Below, one piece after another: positions 13,201 to 23,161 of a DNA stretch of 64,000 nt (positions are counted from its first letter, which is position 1; every line of letters starts with the position of its first letter). The notes under the pieces were generated by a model. It saw only the letters and a list, made by a program, of their open reading frames with translations. It searched no databases and was not told the DNA's origin. This DNA is from Klebsormidium nitens (taxonomy: Eukaryota > Streptophyta > Klebsormidiophyceae > Klebsormidiales > Klebsormidiaceae). The DNA lies in the NCBI GenBank assembly GCA_000708835.1, contig DF237332.1, positions 26,461-90,460 on the forward strand, in the 5' to 3' direction. The position numbers were made by a program, and so were the translations under genes.

Positions 13201-14063
13201 ATTGCTTTTGGAATCAATCTGGCTCCCCTGGAGTGAAAGATTGCGCAGCATCCGTCTTCGCTTGAAGAAACCCTCTGGAGGAGAAACTGTTCGAGCTCCT
13301 TCTATGTTTGTTCTGCTGTCGTCGGCAAAAGTCAATCTTGTGACCTCACGTTTGTCCAACTACCTCTTTATGTCTTGACGATTTGTCCTGATCCGTCTTA
13401 AGTCGTCCTCGTTTTTGCAAGCATTCTCGAAAGCTGCCGTTCCGTCGCACGAGTTGTATCTGATCCAGTCCCGGTCTTTTCTCCTTGCAGCCGGCGCCAA
13501 GAAGGCCGCCGACAACCTGAACGGCGCCAACTTCTCGTGCAAGATCTCGCCCTGGCTGGCGATGGGCTGCCTGTCTCCCCGCCGCATGTATGAGGACCTG
13601 GCCGCCAGCGGGGGCGCCCGGGCCATCACCGCCACGGCGCAAAAGTCGCCCTCGGAGGATGCGAACGGCCTCAGCTGGCTGACGTTCGAGCTGCTGTGGA
13701 GGGACTTCTTCAGGTAGGGGCGCTTATCTGAGTGGCCGACCGCTTGGAACGGCTCGATCTGTCGTTAATAGACTCGGGGATCTCCTTTTTAAGGAGCTGT
13801 CGTTTCAGAAGATGTCTTTAGAGCTCTCGTTCATCAGCTTGCTTCACTCTGCTAACCAAATTCTATTTGCAAGGGGGGGCAGAGTAGGTTAGTTGAAGCA
13901 TGTGATGGCGTGCGAGTCTCGCCCCTTTCTGATGCAAACTAAAACTGGCTTCTGACATGTAAGTCGGATTCTGCCCAGGTTCATCACCAAGAAGTATGGC
14001 ACTGCCAACAAGAGTGCAAGCACCGCAGCATCCCCCGCTTCCGCTATGGCTGTCGCTGTCTAG
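7270..14063 (+). CDS. PHR2: PHR2-like photolyase/cryptochrome-family protein with N-terminal TOC-GTPase-like module
   Basis: Eleven exons join in phase: 7270-7413, 8452-8751, 9091-9249, 9570-9728, 10235-10746, 11290-11521, 11808-12026, 12534-12671, 13035-13113, 13491-13713 and 13979-14063, giving about 749 residues. Residues 1-254 resemble a Toc34/Toc159-type GTPase: P-loop GPAGAGKSS (23-31), a degenerate G3 (EASGL, 81-85), CGHVQ (144-148) where TOC proteins have a THAQ-like G4, then the KRSAAVLAAF stretch. Residues 255-415 are Ala/Pro-rich. From about 418 the protein matches plant PHR2: VWFRNDLRVHDNEAL, YCFDPRDYGKSSSGFDKTGP, FWGSTLYHIDDLPFK, FSCKISPWLAMGCLSPRRM and LLWRDFFRFITKKY. It then stops, as plant PHR2 does, so most of the C-terminal FAD-binding half is absent. 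PHR2 is related to CRY-DASH and is probably plastidial; its activity is poorly known. Alternatively, exons 1-4 and 5-11 are two genes, with PHR2 starting at the ATG at 10389. Confidence 0.85.
12130..12175 (+). repeat. Decayed copy of PHR2-like exon 7 end inside the next intron
   Basis: The segment encodes VPPNYAAFREQLRG in one frame and closely mirrors the true end of exon 7 (MPSNYAGFREQ, then the intron starting GTGCGAGGC). Its end lies 143 bp downstream of the real exon end at 12026. In the copy the donor GT has become TTG (CAG followed by TTGCGG), so it should not splice. It is a local tandem duplication, not part of the mature message. Confidence 0.8.
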
Positions 14064-14857
14064 AGGTATAAGCTATTGCGCCTCGAGAGGAACGGAGGAG
14101 AGGAAGTGTGTAGGTTCAATATTGCCTGCTGAGCCAGACCTGTCGCTGTCGATCGTCAGTAGGTGTCTCGGGCAAGGCCAAGAGCTGGCGGCTGGTAGTT
14201 AGATCGAGCAGGCCTCTGTACAGTGACTCAAGATCTGCTGGCCCATTAGGCCGCCACTGAATTGTCAAGACCTCGAGGGAATGCACAAAGAGTCATCGGT
14301 TTACTCTCTTGCTGTTGGAAGCGATTCGCAGCCCTCATATCTCTTGCAGCAGAAGCCCGACGGCGAGCCTGACGTACGCTGCTATGGGATTGTCCGTGTA
14401 AATACGTGACGCATCTTCTTTAGTTATGCATGTCACTGGCCCGCAAAGTCATGTCACATCCGAGTGACCATCACGGTTTCATGAACCAACGGATTCAATT
14501 AATTGAGTAGTGATGTCCTTTAGTTGGTCTATATTCGCACGCAAGATACAATGACCACCGTGGGCAGAGTTTGAGTCTGATGCCAGGCATGACAGCAGCT
14601 TCTGTGCACACGTAAGTTCATGCATGGTCAATTAGACGGCAATTGTCAATTAATGCATGATGCGCACCTTCAAGCACAACGTACAACAACTTTTACTCGA
14701 TCCTCGGAATTATGTCGCGATGAACACAATGATCGCAATATTACCAGCCGGGAGCGCACTAATGCAGCCGGTGCATACACATATATGTGAGACGTGTACC
14801 TGATTGCGACAGGAGCTAGGTTGCATCAACAATGATGATGTGCGGTATAGCTAGTGA

Positions 14858-14910
14858 CAGTCAGTGACTGAGATGATGGTACGATCATGTACCGTCATCA
14901 CAGTCGACTG
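14858..14910. repeat. Long imperfect inverted repeat (hairpin)
   Basis: A left arm at 14858-14882 (CAGTCAGTGACTGAGATGATGGTAC) pairs with a right arm at 14889-14910 around a six-base loop. There are two mismatches and a three-base gap near the outer end. Related CAGTC/GACTG words continue to about 14930. It lies about 800 bp downstream of the PHR2-like stop. It could be a fold-back element remnant; nothing shows that it is transcribed. Confidence 0.6.
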
Positions 14911-16169
14911 CATGTGACTGTGATGACTGCACAAGCTGAACATACACAGCTTAGTGCTACAAAGTAGATAGATGTAGAACCTTATAATGAATTGATGTTG
15001 TTGTTGTTGCTAGCCTGGAATCAAACGCTTGATCGTTAGGTGAGGACCCGTAGATAAATCCGTCCATCACAAAATGTACACGTCTTCTTTGCCCTCTGGG
15101 CTATACCGAAAGAAACCATCACTGCATGTGGCCACATTCGGCCGTCTCATGTTTGAGCTTCGATCAATAAAACCTCAGTTGTAATCGTCCGGCATGAGAC
15201 AAAGTAACCTTGCATGATGGTTGGCCGTGTCCAATTCAGATACATAGGCCGCCTCAGCTACATTCAACGATATCTGCCAGCATGCATGCAATCCCGGGCC
15301 TGTGATCGAGCTACTAATACGTAAAGGCATTGCAACCGGCGCGTGCATTGCATGCGTGATAAGTAATTTGTCCTGATTAACTCAGATATATGCGGTAGAT
15401 ATATACGATCTTGCCACCGACAGTCGTCCTGCTCATTAGTAACAACAATGTACGTTTGCTGCAGATAGCATGGTCGTCGAACTCGCACCGGCCTCATCTG
15501 CCGGGTACATGGATCCATAATCATCTCTGCAGGTTGCCATTGCTATAGATGAAGCTAGGACTCCATCGAAAGCTTGCAGAAGTGATAGTTTATGGGATCT
15601 GTCACTGAAGTATCCTGAATATTTGCGAATCACGCGAACCCTTCCTCCTCGATGTTGAGCAACAGCTATCGTTAACATTGATGACATTCTCCTGAGTAAG
15701 CCCGTAAGTTCACGGAAAATCCCAAGGAGCTCCACATCAATTTCACGGTGCCACCGAAACCAGGAGCTTCGCCCTATCTTCGAGTGTCTTGATGCTTGCT
15801 TTGATCGCGTCTCTCTGTCTCGTCGTCTTCGCATCTTCCTGCAGTTGTCGATTATGACAATATCAGGTGCTTATTGGATGCTTGGTCTACCTCAAACGCA
15901 AAGTCTCTGTCTTTTGAAATACAACAAAAACAAGCAGAAGCTTAATGACTTCGCACTCCAACAAGAGCTCTAAGATAAAAACCACAGCAACGAATCGCCC
16001 ACGATTCGATGACGAACTCTGAGAGTCAAATTGCATATCAAAAATTCAACATTACCGTCAACATTAAGTGATACTGTATCCGCTGAGACGCAGTGATTTG
16101 TCACCGACGATCAATTGTTTGGAGCTGAATCTTAAGCACAAGACGTAACCCTTCAGCTGTCACATATTG

Positions 16170-16412
16170 TCAACCTGAACCACGGTAGTCTGGCAGCAGC
16201 TGTTGGCCAAGCTGTTTTTTGAGACCCACCTTCATGAGGTTCAGCAAGCCCGGGCCGTCGGCGCCCAGGTTCTGCCTCAGCACCTTGTCCATGTCGCCCA
16301 AGAGAGCCTGAAACAGCGTTTTGACAGTGTTTGTCACCGCCCTGGGATTAAACAGCTTGACGAGCGCTTCGACAGCGACAGCACAACAGTAAACAGCGCC
16401 ATGTTTTGACAT
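16170..16412 (-). CDS. Small ORF, possible last exon of the dynamin-like gene
   Basis: The open frame reads KLFNPRAVTNTVKTLFQALL, then DMDKVLRQNLGADGPGLLNLM, then KKQLGQQLL before the stop. The heptad-like leucine spacing and the position 3' of the dynamin exons suggest the missing C-terminal half of the GTPase effector domain (GED). A join is possible from CTCC before 16645 to CGCTCGTC after an AAG at about 16372. That donor (GTTTCT) is weak and the match to the GED is not decisive. It may equally be a free-standing 80-residue ORF or noncoding. Confidence 0.25.
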   Translation of the reverse strand: MSKHGAVYCCAVAVEALVKLFNPRAVTNTVKTLFQALLGDMDKVLRQNLGADGPGLLNLMKVGLKKQLGQQLLPDYRGSG

Positions 16413-16638
16413 TGAAGAGACTATTTGTGATTTTAATGCTCAATGGACCGAATGAGAATCTTGAAAGTGTTTGCCAAAGCGTATTAGCACCATTAAGCTT
16501 TCAGGGCGAGCTCGCAACAGAATGAGCGGCGTACCTGATACAAACATCCCCTCGGAGAACGGATCCAGCGTTTGTAAAGCAAGACAAAAGAGCAGCTGAC
16601 AAGACTAGATTTGCGGTTCGATGTTTCACCTCCTCCAT

Positions 16639-19600
16639 TCAGAAACGGAGCTCTTTCGGAATAATGTCGATGAGGATCTTATGGATCACTTTCCAGTATG
16701 CGTACACGCTTATCTGCGAAAGGGGTAATAAAAGGTCAGGGGACTTCGCAAATCAATAAAAATGGTGGTGCTACCGCGTCTCTGAGGTAGCTCTGGCTGC
16801 TTTCGGAACAGCATACCCATTGTGGATCTGATATTCCGTAGATGCTTTCCAACATGACCCGGTTCCGAAGGTCAGGGGACATACTCGAGACGCGGCAGCA
16901 AGAAGTACAATGCAATCTGATCGCCATTTGAACACTGAGGCGCCGCTTACCCTGAAATCTGTCTTTACCTGCATGACTTGGAGGGCTTGTGACGCGTTGT
17001 CAACCAATGGAGCCTTGAGGAAGCCTTCAGGTGCGTCCTCAAGGGATGCAGGAAGCTGAATAGCGTGCCCGTGTCCACAGCGCACTGTGCCATTATATGA
17101 TGTCGGCCAGTTTCTTGCGTCGTGCCCGTGCGCACATTGGAGGTCCTTGCACTCATCCAACCCCTTCGTCAGGCTGCTCACAGTGTCCATGTAGTAGTGG
17201 TTGAACGTGCACACTATGGCCTGACTCTTCTCCAGTTCCCTTTCGATGAACTTGTAGGCAGTCTGTTGGGAAGCGCCGAGTCTCTGCGAGCACATTCACA
17301 AAGAGTAACGTTGCTTTTGTGATTTTCTCAAAATGATCAAACGTTGTGCCGATGAGGTTTTCTTCGTCGAGCTGATGTCTGTACAGCATTAACGTACCCA
17401 CCGTTGAGCATGAAACGCTGAAGGATCCGGTTCTTTGCTGGTCGTGGTAAAGCGCTTGCAGCAAGCAGAAGAACAACGAAAGTACAGTTACCAAAACATG
17501 CTGTGAGAGCGTCACAAATTGTTTCACAATCTGGTTATCATATTTGTTTGTTGACTGACCTGTCCAGCCGTTTCTTTCATGGTCGTGGCCAAACCTGGCA
17601 ACGACGCCGCACAGATGTCGATGACCTCGTCAGATACCCGCAAGGTATACTCCACAACTTTCTCGAGAACTTCGAAACAGACGGGCTTGCACTTCTCCAC
17701 CTCCTCGTGCAGGAGCTGTAAAGAAGAGAAAAAGGCCCACTGATCAAGAAGTCGACAAATGGTTTCTGTAACACAATTTGATTACTCAACCGACTGCGCA
17801 GTATTTGCGCGGTGCCTTTCACGGCATCAACCAGAGTCTTGCCACACGTGGCAACATCTAGCTCCAACGGATGCATCCTGCTTTTAATTTCAGACATTCT
17901 GCCAGCTATGGTTAAAGATTTGGCAACGTCATGAAAGATGATAACACGGTATGTTCTGAAGAGGGGATTGAAATCTAGCAATCGTGCATAGAGTCCTCTC
18001 AACGAGCGGGAAGCCTATTCCAGTAAGAAAGTTCCAAAACGAATCTTGTTTTCAATAGCTTAGAAAGACTGAAGTGCTTGCCGACCTGTTTGAAGACCGA
18101 GTGAGACAGGAAGTTCGCCACTGCGAATCCCACCGTGGCTGTCTTGACCCTGTTCCTGAACCCCTCTGAGAAAAACTTGGAGGTAGCCCCTCGAAGAGTC
18201 TCCTCAAGATCCTCGAATAGCGAGTTGAGCTTCGAGGGATAGAGCATCTCCTCGTCGTCATAAAATTCAACGTGCCTGTCACCCCTCAGCATGAGGCCCT
18301 CCATGATTCGGGTCCTTTCGCTCGTGATCCGCAGAAACTCCATCATGGCTTCCGCCTCAGTCACAACGCTTGGTGGAAGCCTCTGAAGGGCGCTCTGTTT
18401 CTCCGTAAGCTTGTTCTGGAGAATGCAAGGGGTTTCAGCGATGTTACTCATAATGTTCAGTCAATTCGAGAACAGGAGAGTTGAGAAAGCAGAAGTCGTC
18501 ACATCCTGTCGCTCTCCTAAGCTTTGGAGGGTTCCGCGTTCGCACTATTGACAGAAGGGGATTGAGAATTAAAACTGACTAAAGTTGTCTGTAGACCTGC
18601 GTGGATTCCAAGGTTCCAGAATCAAGCCAGCTGCCATTGGAATTCTTGGCGTTAAACATAGATAAATCTTTCAGTACTTTTCATAGTTGACAGAGACGTC
18701 GGTTCTACGATTATAACTTTTCTGGCTAGAGTATTCCGTTCATGAGTAAACGACCCCATTCCATTCGAACACAGACTAAGATAAGCCGAAGACAAAAGTC
18801 CACGGTTTCTTTCAACCGCGTAATCTACCTATACATGCAAGTCGGTCAAAGAGGTCGAAGGTATACCAATGAAGTCGCGAAGAACGTTCTTGCTGCAAAG
18901 AAATCAAAGAGTGAACGAGAGAAGCGGTTGTTTTCTCACGTGAAGCTGTGAGCGGATCTTTGGGAGGCTCCCGTTGATTCGCTTCCCTTGGATTGCGGTC
19001 AGGATTCTTCCAAGCGCTTCTCATCCCAACATGTCAGCATCAAGCGTCCTCAGCTTCGGATGCGAGAAGAGCAGGTCGCTCTCATACTTGGCAGCAGAGT
19101 CCTTCGGCAAGGAAGTCACATCATCTGTTGCACGGTTGCATACCAGCACGTACCCTAGACCCACATTGACGTCATTAGCCAGGACCTGCAGAAGGGTTGA
19201 GGGGTCAGCAAAATGAATATTTTATGTTTCCTTGCTTAATCGTCAACTTTAGAAAAGGGAAACGTGTGTCTATCATCGGGGATTCTGATTTGCTGGACGA
19301 TTGGAAGAAAAAAGCAAATGTTGGACGACGAAATTCTTCCGTCCTCTATTGGAGAGTTTCATTTCAAAGTGCAATATGGAAGATGTGGAAGTAGATTATT
19401 AAGATGATCAATTCTAACAGAATGAAAACGGGCTCTAAAATCCTCTTAGATGTGACCCGAATGTGATCATGATCATATATATCGGTTGCAGAGGATGCGT
19501 GGACAGCGTTTATAGACATGGCCCAGGCATGGTTTTGCACAGACACTAATTCTGGCGGTACTGTGATGATGATGGCTTACCTTCTCGTATGCGCCGTCTG

Positions 19601-20243
19601 GCTCCCTGTCAACTTTGGTCACCACCGCCAGAGTCCGGGAGCCTTCTTGATCGACTTCCTTGGACAAGTTGAAGGACTCGCAGGTGGCCCAATCAACTTC
19701 AGCCGAGATGACGTTTAGGATTACCGTCTCTTCCGGCTTGATCTGCTCTCTTATCATGTTCACAACCTGCTGGTAAATGTCCTGCGGCTGGCCCTTGATT
19801 GGGACTCTCGTGATACCTGGCAGGTCCACAAGAGTGAGATCTGGGAGGTCGGGTCCACAGACACTCAAGTTGATAGGCTTAGGACAAACGCCCTTCTCAT
19901 CACCGGCCAGGATCCGGGTCGCTTCTCTCACCGCTTCTTCCACTTCCTCATGCATTATATTCTTCTTCTCGCTCCCGTACTCAATCAAGATGTCCAGTTC
20001 TTCTGTAGACTCGCTGCTTTTGATTCTCATGACCAATGGGACCCGCGTCACTATTCCCTTTCCTCGTGGCAGAGAGACTCCCGACAGCCGCTCAATCACA
20101 GAGCTTTTCCCACTTGACTGATCCCCGATGACCACGATGGTAGGCAGCTTGATGCCTTCATCGGCCACGCCAATCTTCCTGAGGGTGTCTATTGTGTCTA
20201 GAAGAGGGCGCATGGTCTTCTCATAGACCTGCGTGAGCGCCAT
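16639..20243 (-). pseudogene. Dynamin-related GTPase (DRP4/Mx-like) with in-frame stop
   Basis: Six exons join in phase: 20243-19581, 19185-18940, 18415-18086, 17715-17560, 17283-16951 and 16713-16639. Exon 1 carries a complete dynamin G domain core: G1 GDQSSGKSS (40-48), G2 threonine in IVTRVP, G3 DLPGI and G4 TKVD. It joins perfectly to GYVLVCNR in exon 2. Exons 3-5 carry the stalk (SALQRLPPSV, NFLSHSVFKQ, KPVCFEVLEKVVEYTL) and exon 6 begins the GED with YAYWKVIHKILIDIIPKELRF. Exon 2 has a TGA at 19023-19021, between LDADMLG and EALGRILTAIQG, in the correct frame with conserved sequence on both sides. The GED also ends early at TGA 16641-16639. Family members sever or remodel membranes. The locus is either a recent pseudogene or carries a sequence error. 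An acceptor-like TCAG just upstream of the ATG leaves room for another 5' exon. Confidence 0.75.
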
Positions 20244-22393
20244 GACGCCAGGATCTGACAAGCAGAGAGGCTACTTCCGTTGAGATCGCTAATCGCTTTG
20301 TGTCGATTTGTAAAAGCTACGTCTGGTAGAAAAGAAGACGCTAGGCTTCTGAATCACTTCAATCTCCAGTCTATTATCGCAAGACGTCAAACATCCACTC
20401 CAAGCCTTCCTCTTTCCTGACCTTCAGATGATTGAATGTGAAAAGCAAATGAAGATGCCCCTGCCTGACTGTAGGAAGGTACTAGAGTACAATCTCTGTA
20501 AAGGCTAGCAAAAGACAAATGGATATGGATGGCGGATGAGTGATGGATATTAAAAGTACCAGAAATTGAGGTACGTATGCAATAGCCCTCCCGTTTATTG
20601 CGGTTGCCGCAATTGTGACGGTCGATGAACCTTTGACGTGACCGACATCGCCGGACGTTCATGTTTTGAACGCCGTTGTACCAAACACTGATATTCCGGA
20701 GGACAAACATTTTCCCTCGTCTTTCGATACCTTTGTCCTATCCCGCTTTGTATTTGTTCTGACAAGTATCCCGCCTCAGTGAGTTGCTACACCCGAGCAT
20801 TTCAGTGGCCTGTCAAGAAAGAGCTGCATTTGGAGCTGATTTGAGGAACATTCTGGGGTGTGTCGAAGGGGAGGTGGCAAGCGCAGCGACGTTCGTCGGT
20901 GTGGACACGGCGTTATTTTGTTGCGACGGTCACGTCCTGCGGCAAGATAGGTGAATCTTGTTTACTCGTGGCTTGTAGTATAGTACATCGATCAGCACAG
21001 GTGTCGGAAGATACATTTGGCCTCCAACCAAGTTTGATGAGCGCATATATTGATTTCCGCCCTATGCTTTGTTCGCTTGACGCGCCGGTCCGGAAAGGGC
21101 GACAGCATGGAGAGTGTGGGAGTGGGCCAGGTTTCCAATGTATCCAGACAGACTCCAGTATAAGACTCCTTGATTACTTAGCGCTGACATGAAACTGATA
21201 TTGGTATGATAGCGAGAATGTTACGTCTATTCTGCCTTTTTGTGAAGAGACGGTGACTTCACCATCTCTTGAGCACCTTCCTTAGTATGGACGGAATCGC
21301 AGGGGCGCCCAAACAGAGGGCCACTCTCATGCCATGATCATAGTCTTGTGTACGACTCATTGGTGCTTCAGTAGGGACACGTGTGCCATGGAAGTTTAGC
21401 GGTCACGCAGACGACAACTTCTATTTTTTGCCCCACATTATTATGGCACTATCATAGGCCATGTTCCACAGTATCCGGAAGTAGAGGCATGGAAGCTAGG
21501 TAAACAGCACAAGCGGCCACTGAAAAGCAGGCATGATGCAAATACGAAACCACGATCGTCGATAACAAACTTTGAAGCAGGGCTGCTCATGATCGATGAA
21601 GACGATGAGGTCGTTTGAGAAATGATGAAACGACGCGCAGGACTTCAATGAGGGCACATGTTTAGAAGAGCTAGCACTTTTCTAGCAGCAACCTGATTCT
21701 ATATAAGGGAGCGTTTCGAAAGTAAAATTCTAAGTGCACAGTCTTATGCATGCTCTTGATCAACCTCAAGCTGCTTCAGAGCTTTCTCGGGTCTCTCATA
21801 TGTACAGCAACTTGTCTACAACACGTGGCCCGACTCTGCAGTAGACGGACTTCAATAGACCTGGCAAATTGGTAGGGCCCCGACCAGAGGACTCAACCTG
21901 GGCCGATGAAACACGACTCCAAAATCATATTCTCGAAGATGTTCGACAGAAATTGATCTTGTCAATCCGCATCTGGTTGTCTGGGGAAACACTGCTACGA
22001 TTCTGTACGACACAACACGTTTTAGTCCTATAGACAGCCAGATCAGGACAGAGTAGCGGCCTCTTACAGTCCTTCTGCTCGAGGAGCTCTCGTCACCACT
22101 ACTGATCACCAAAAACAAGACATAAGTATGCTTGTCGAAGTGAAGCTGTTAACTTGCCGTCCCTGGTGGAGCCGGCGAGCCTTTGCCCCCGGGCTTTTTC
22201 TCAACATCTGCAGGGAAAAGCTTTGGAGATGTTTTAACGACTCGCAACTCTCAATGCAGGGTCCAACTGGAATCAGATTCACTGAAGAACAACTTTTTAG
22301 GCTAGGACTAGAGCCGGAGCATGCAGCCTTGCTTGCATGTAATGAAGAATCTCGGAGGTGGGCCCGAGGATTGAGGAGGCCAAATCATGGACC
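20244..22393. other. Intergenic region, no gene seen
   Basis: The region holds the upstream side of the dynamin-like gene. Open frames such as 20860-21192 (+) and 21852-22118 (-) are short, lack recognisable domains and show no coherent splice pattern. I see no repeat or RNA gene. Confidence 0.5.
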
Positions 22394-23161
22394 CTATTTT
22401 TCACGCATATCGATCACCAAAAGACGGACACCTGGTGGGAAACAATCTTGCAGGCCAGTCACGAAGTACAAAAGCCGCAAGCCTGAACCGCTTGGTGCGC
22501 CTGTAAAGCCCTTGTTTCCCCGAATATCAGACAGCCAATGTCACGCTGTAGTGGAAATCATGCGCTGCTGCTAATGACGATGGCCTGACAAGTAAGACCA
22601 GATGAAAACTTTGAACCTCAGCTGGAAGGCTAGGAGCAGAGAAACCACTCTTGATGCAGATTTTAGTCCCAAGAGAAAGCGTCCACCTTTTCTCACCATT
22701 GCTTTTCGATGTAGGAGTTTTCAGCCACAACACCAGCTCGTCAATCGTTTTGTTGAGCCTCTGACTCATCTCCAGCCTGGTATCATTGGCCGCTTTGATT
22801 GTCTCTTTGGCTTCTCCAACCCTTCTTTGGTAGTCTCTCAACAACTCAACCCTCTTCTCATTCATACACCTTACCTCTCCCCCACGTTAAAGATCGTCAA
22901 GCCAGAGTACCCCAGGCAATAACCCGCTGCGAAGATGCATCCAAAGAAGATTGCAACGTCTCTTTTGGACCGGGTGGAGCCGTGACCGAGCTGGCTTGGA
23001 ACAACTTTGCAGCTCTGGCTGAGCTGATCCGGAAGCTGTGGCGCCCGATAGGGATCAACCGGGACGTAGTACACAATGGGACGAGGCAGATCAGGGCGGG
23101 CCCTCCTGAGGTTGTGCTTAGAAGCGGCGCCCTGCTGCGGTGGGTTGCCAACCGGCGGCAT
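22394..23161 (-). CDS. Possible small one-TM, coiled-coil protein (frame break)
   Basis: Not recognised. From the ATG at 23161 the frame encodes a proline-rich N-terminus, then one hydrophobic segment (AIFFGCIFAAGYCLGYSGL), and reaches a stop near 22871. A second frame follows directly with a charged coiled-coil segment (RVELLRDYQRRVGEAKETIK to NKTIDELVLWLKT). It ends at a good donor at 22697 that joins in phase to 22500-22394 (APSGSGLRLLYFVTGL to a TAG stop). A one-base change in the GGGGG run near 22884 would fuse the first two frames; the alternative is an unseen intron. The order TM then coiled coil then short tail suggests a small organelle or ER membrane protein, which is inference. Confidence 0.4.

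Larger units (their letters stand above)
14064..16638. other. Intergenic region between convergent genes; hairpin and one small ORF
   Basis: The region lies between the 3' ends of the PHR2-like (+) and dynamin-like (-) genes. It is AT-rich with ATGCATG-type words and a long imperfect hairpin at 14858-14910. A 132-codon open frame at 15436-15834 (-) is basic and featureless and looks fortuitous. A small open frame at 16170-16412 (-) is listed separately. Confidence 0.55.

Noticed and set aside
15436..15834. 132-codon minus-strand frame
   Set aside because: No domain, no neighbouring exons and ordinary intergenic composition; length alone is not enough.
19021..19023. TGA as a selenocysteine codon
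   Set aside because: Dynamins carry no catalytic Cys/Sec at this position and no SECIS-like structure was noticed, so a nonsense change or error is simpler.
22128..22574. 148-codon plus-strand frame
   Set aside because: No recognisable motif. It overlaps the minus-strand exon 22500-22394, which fits a phased splice junction.
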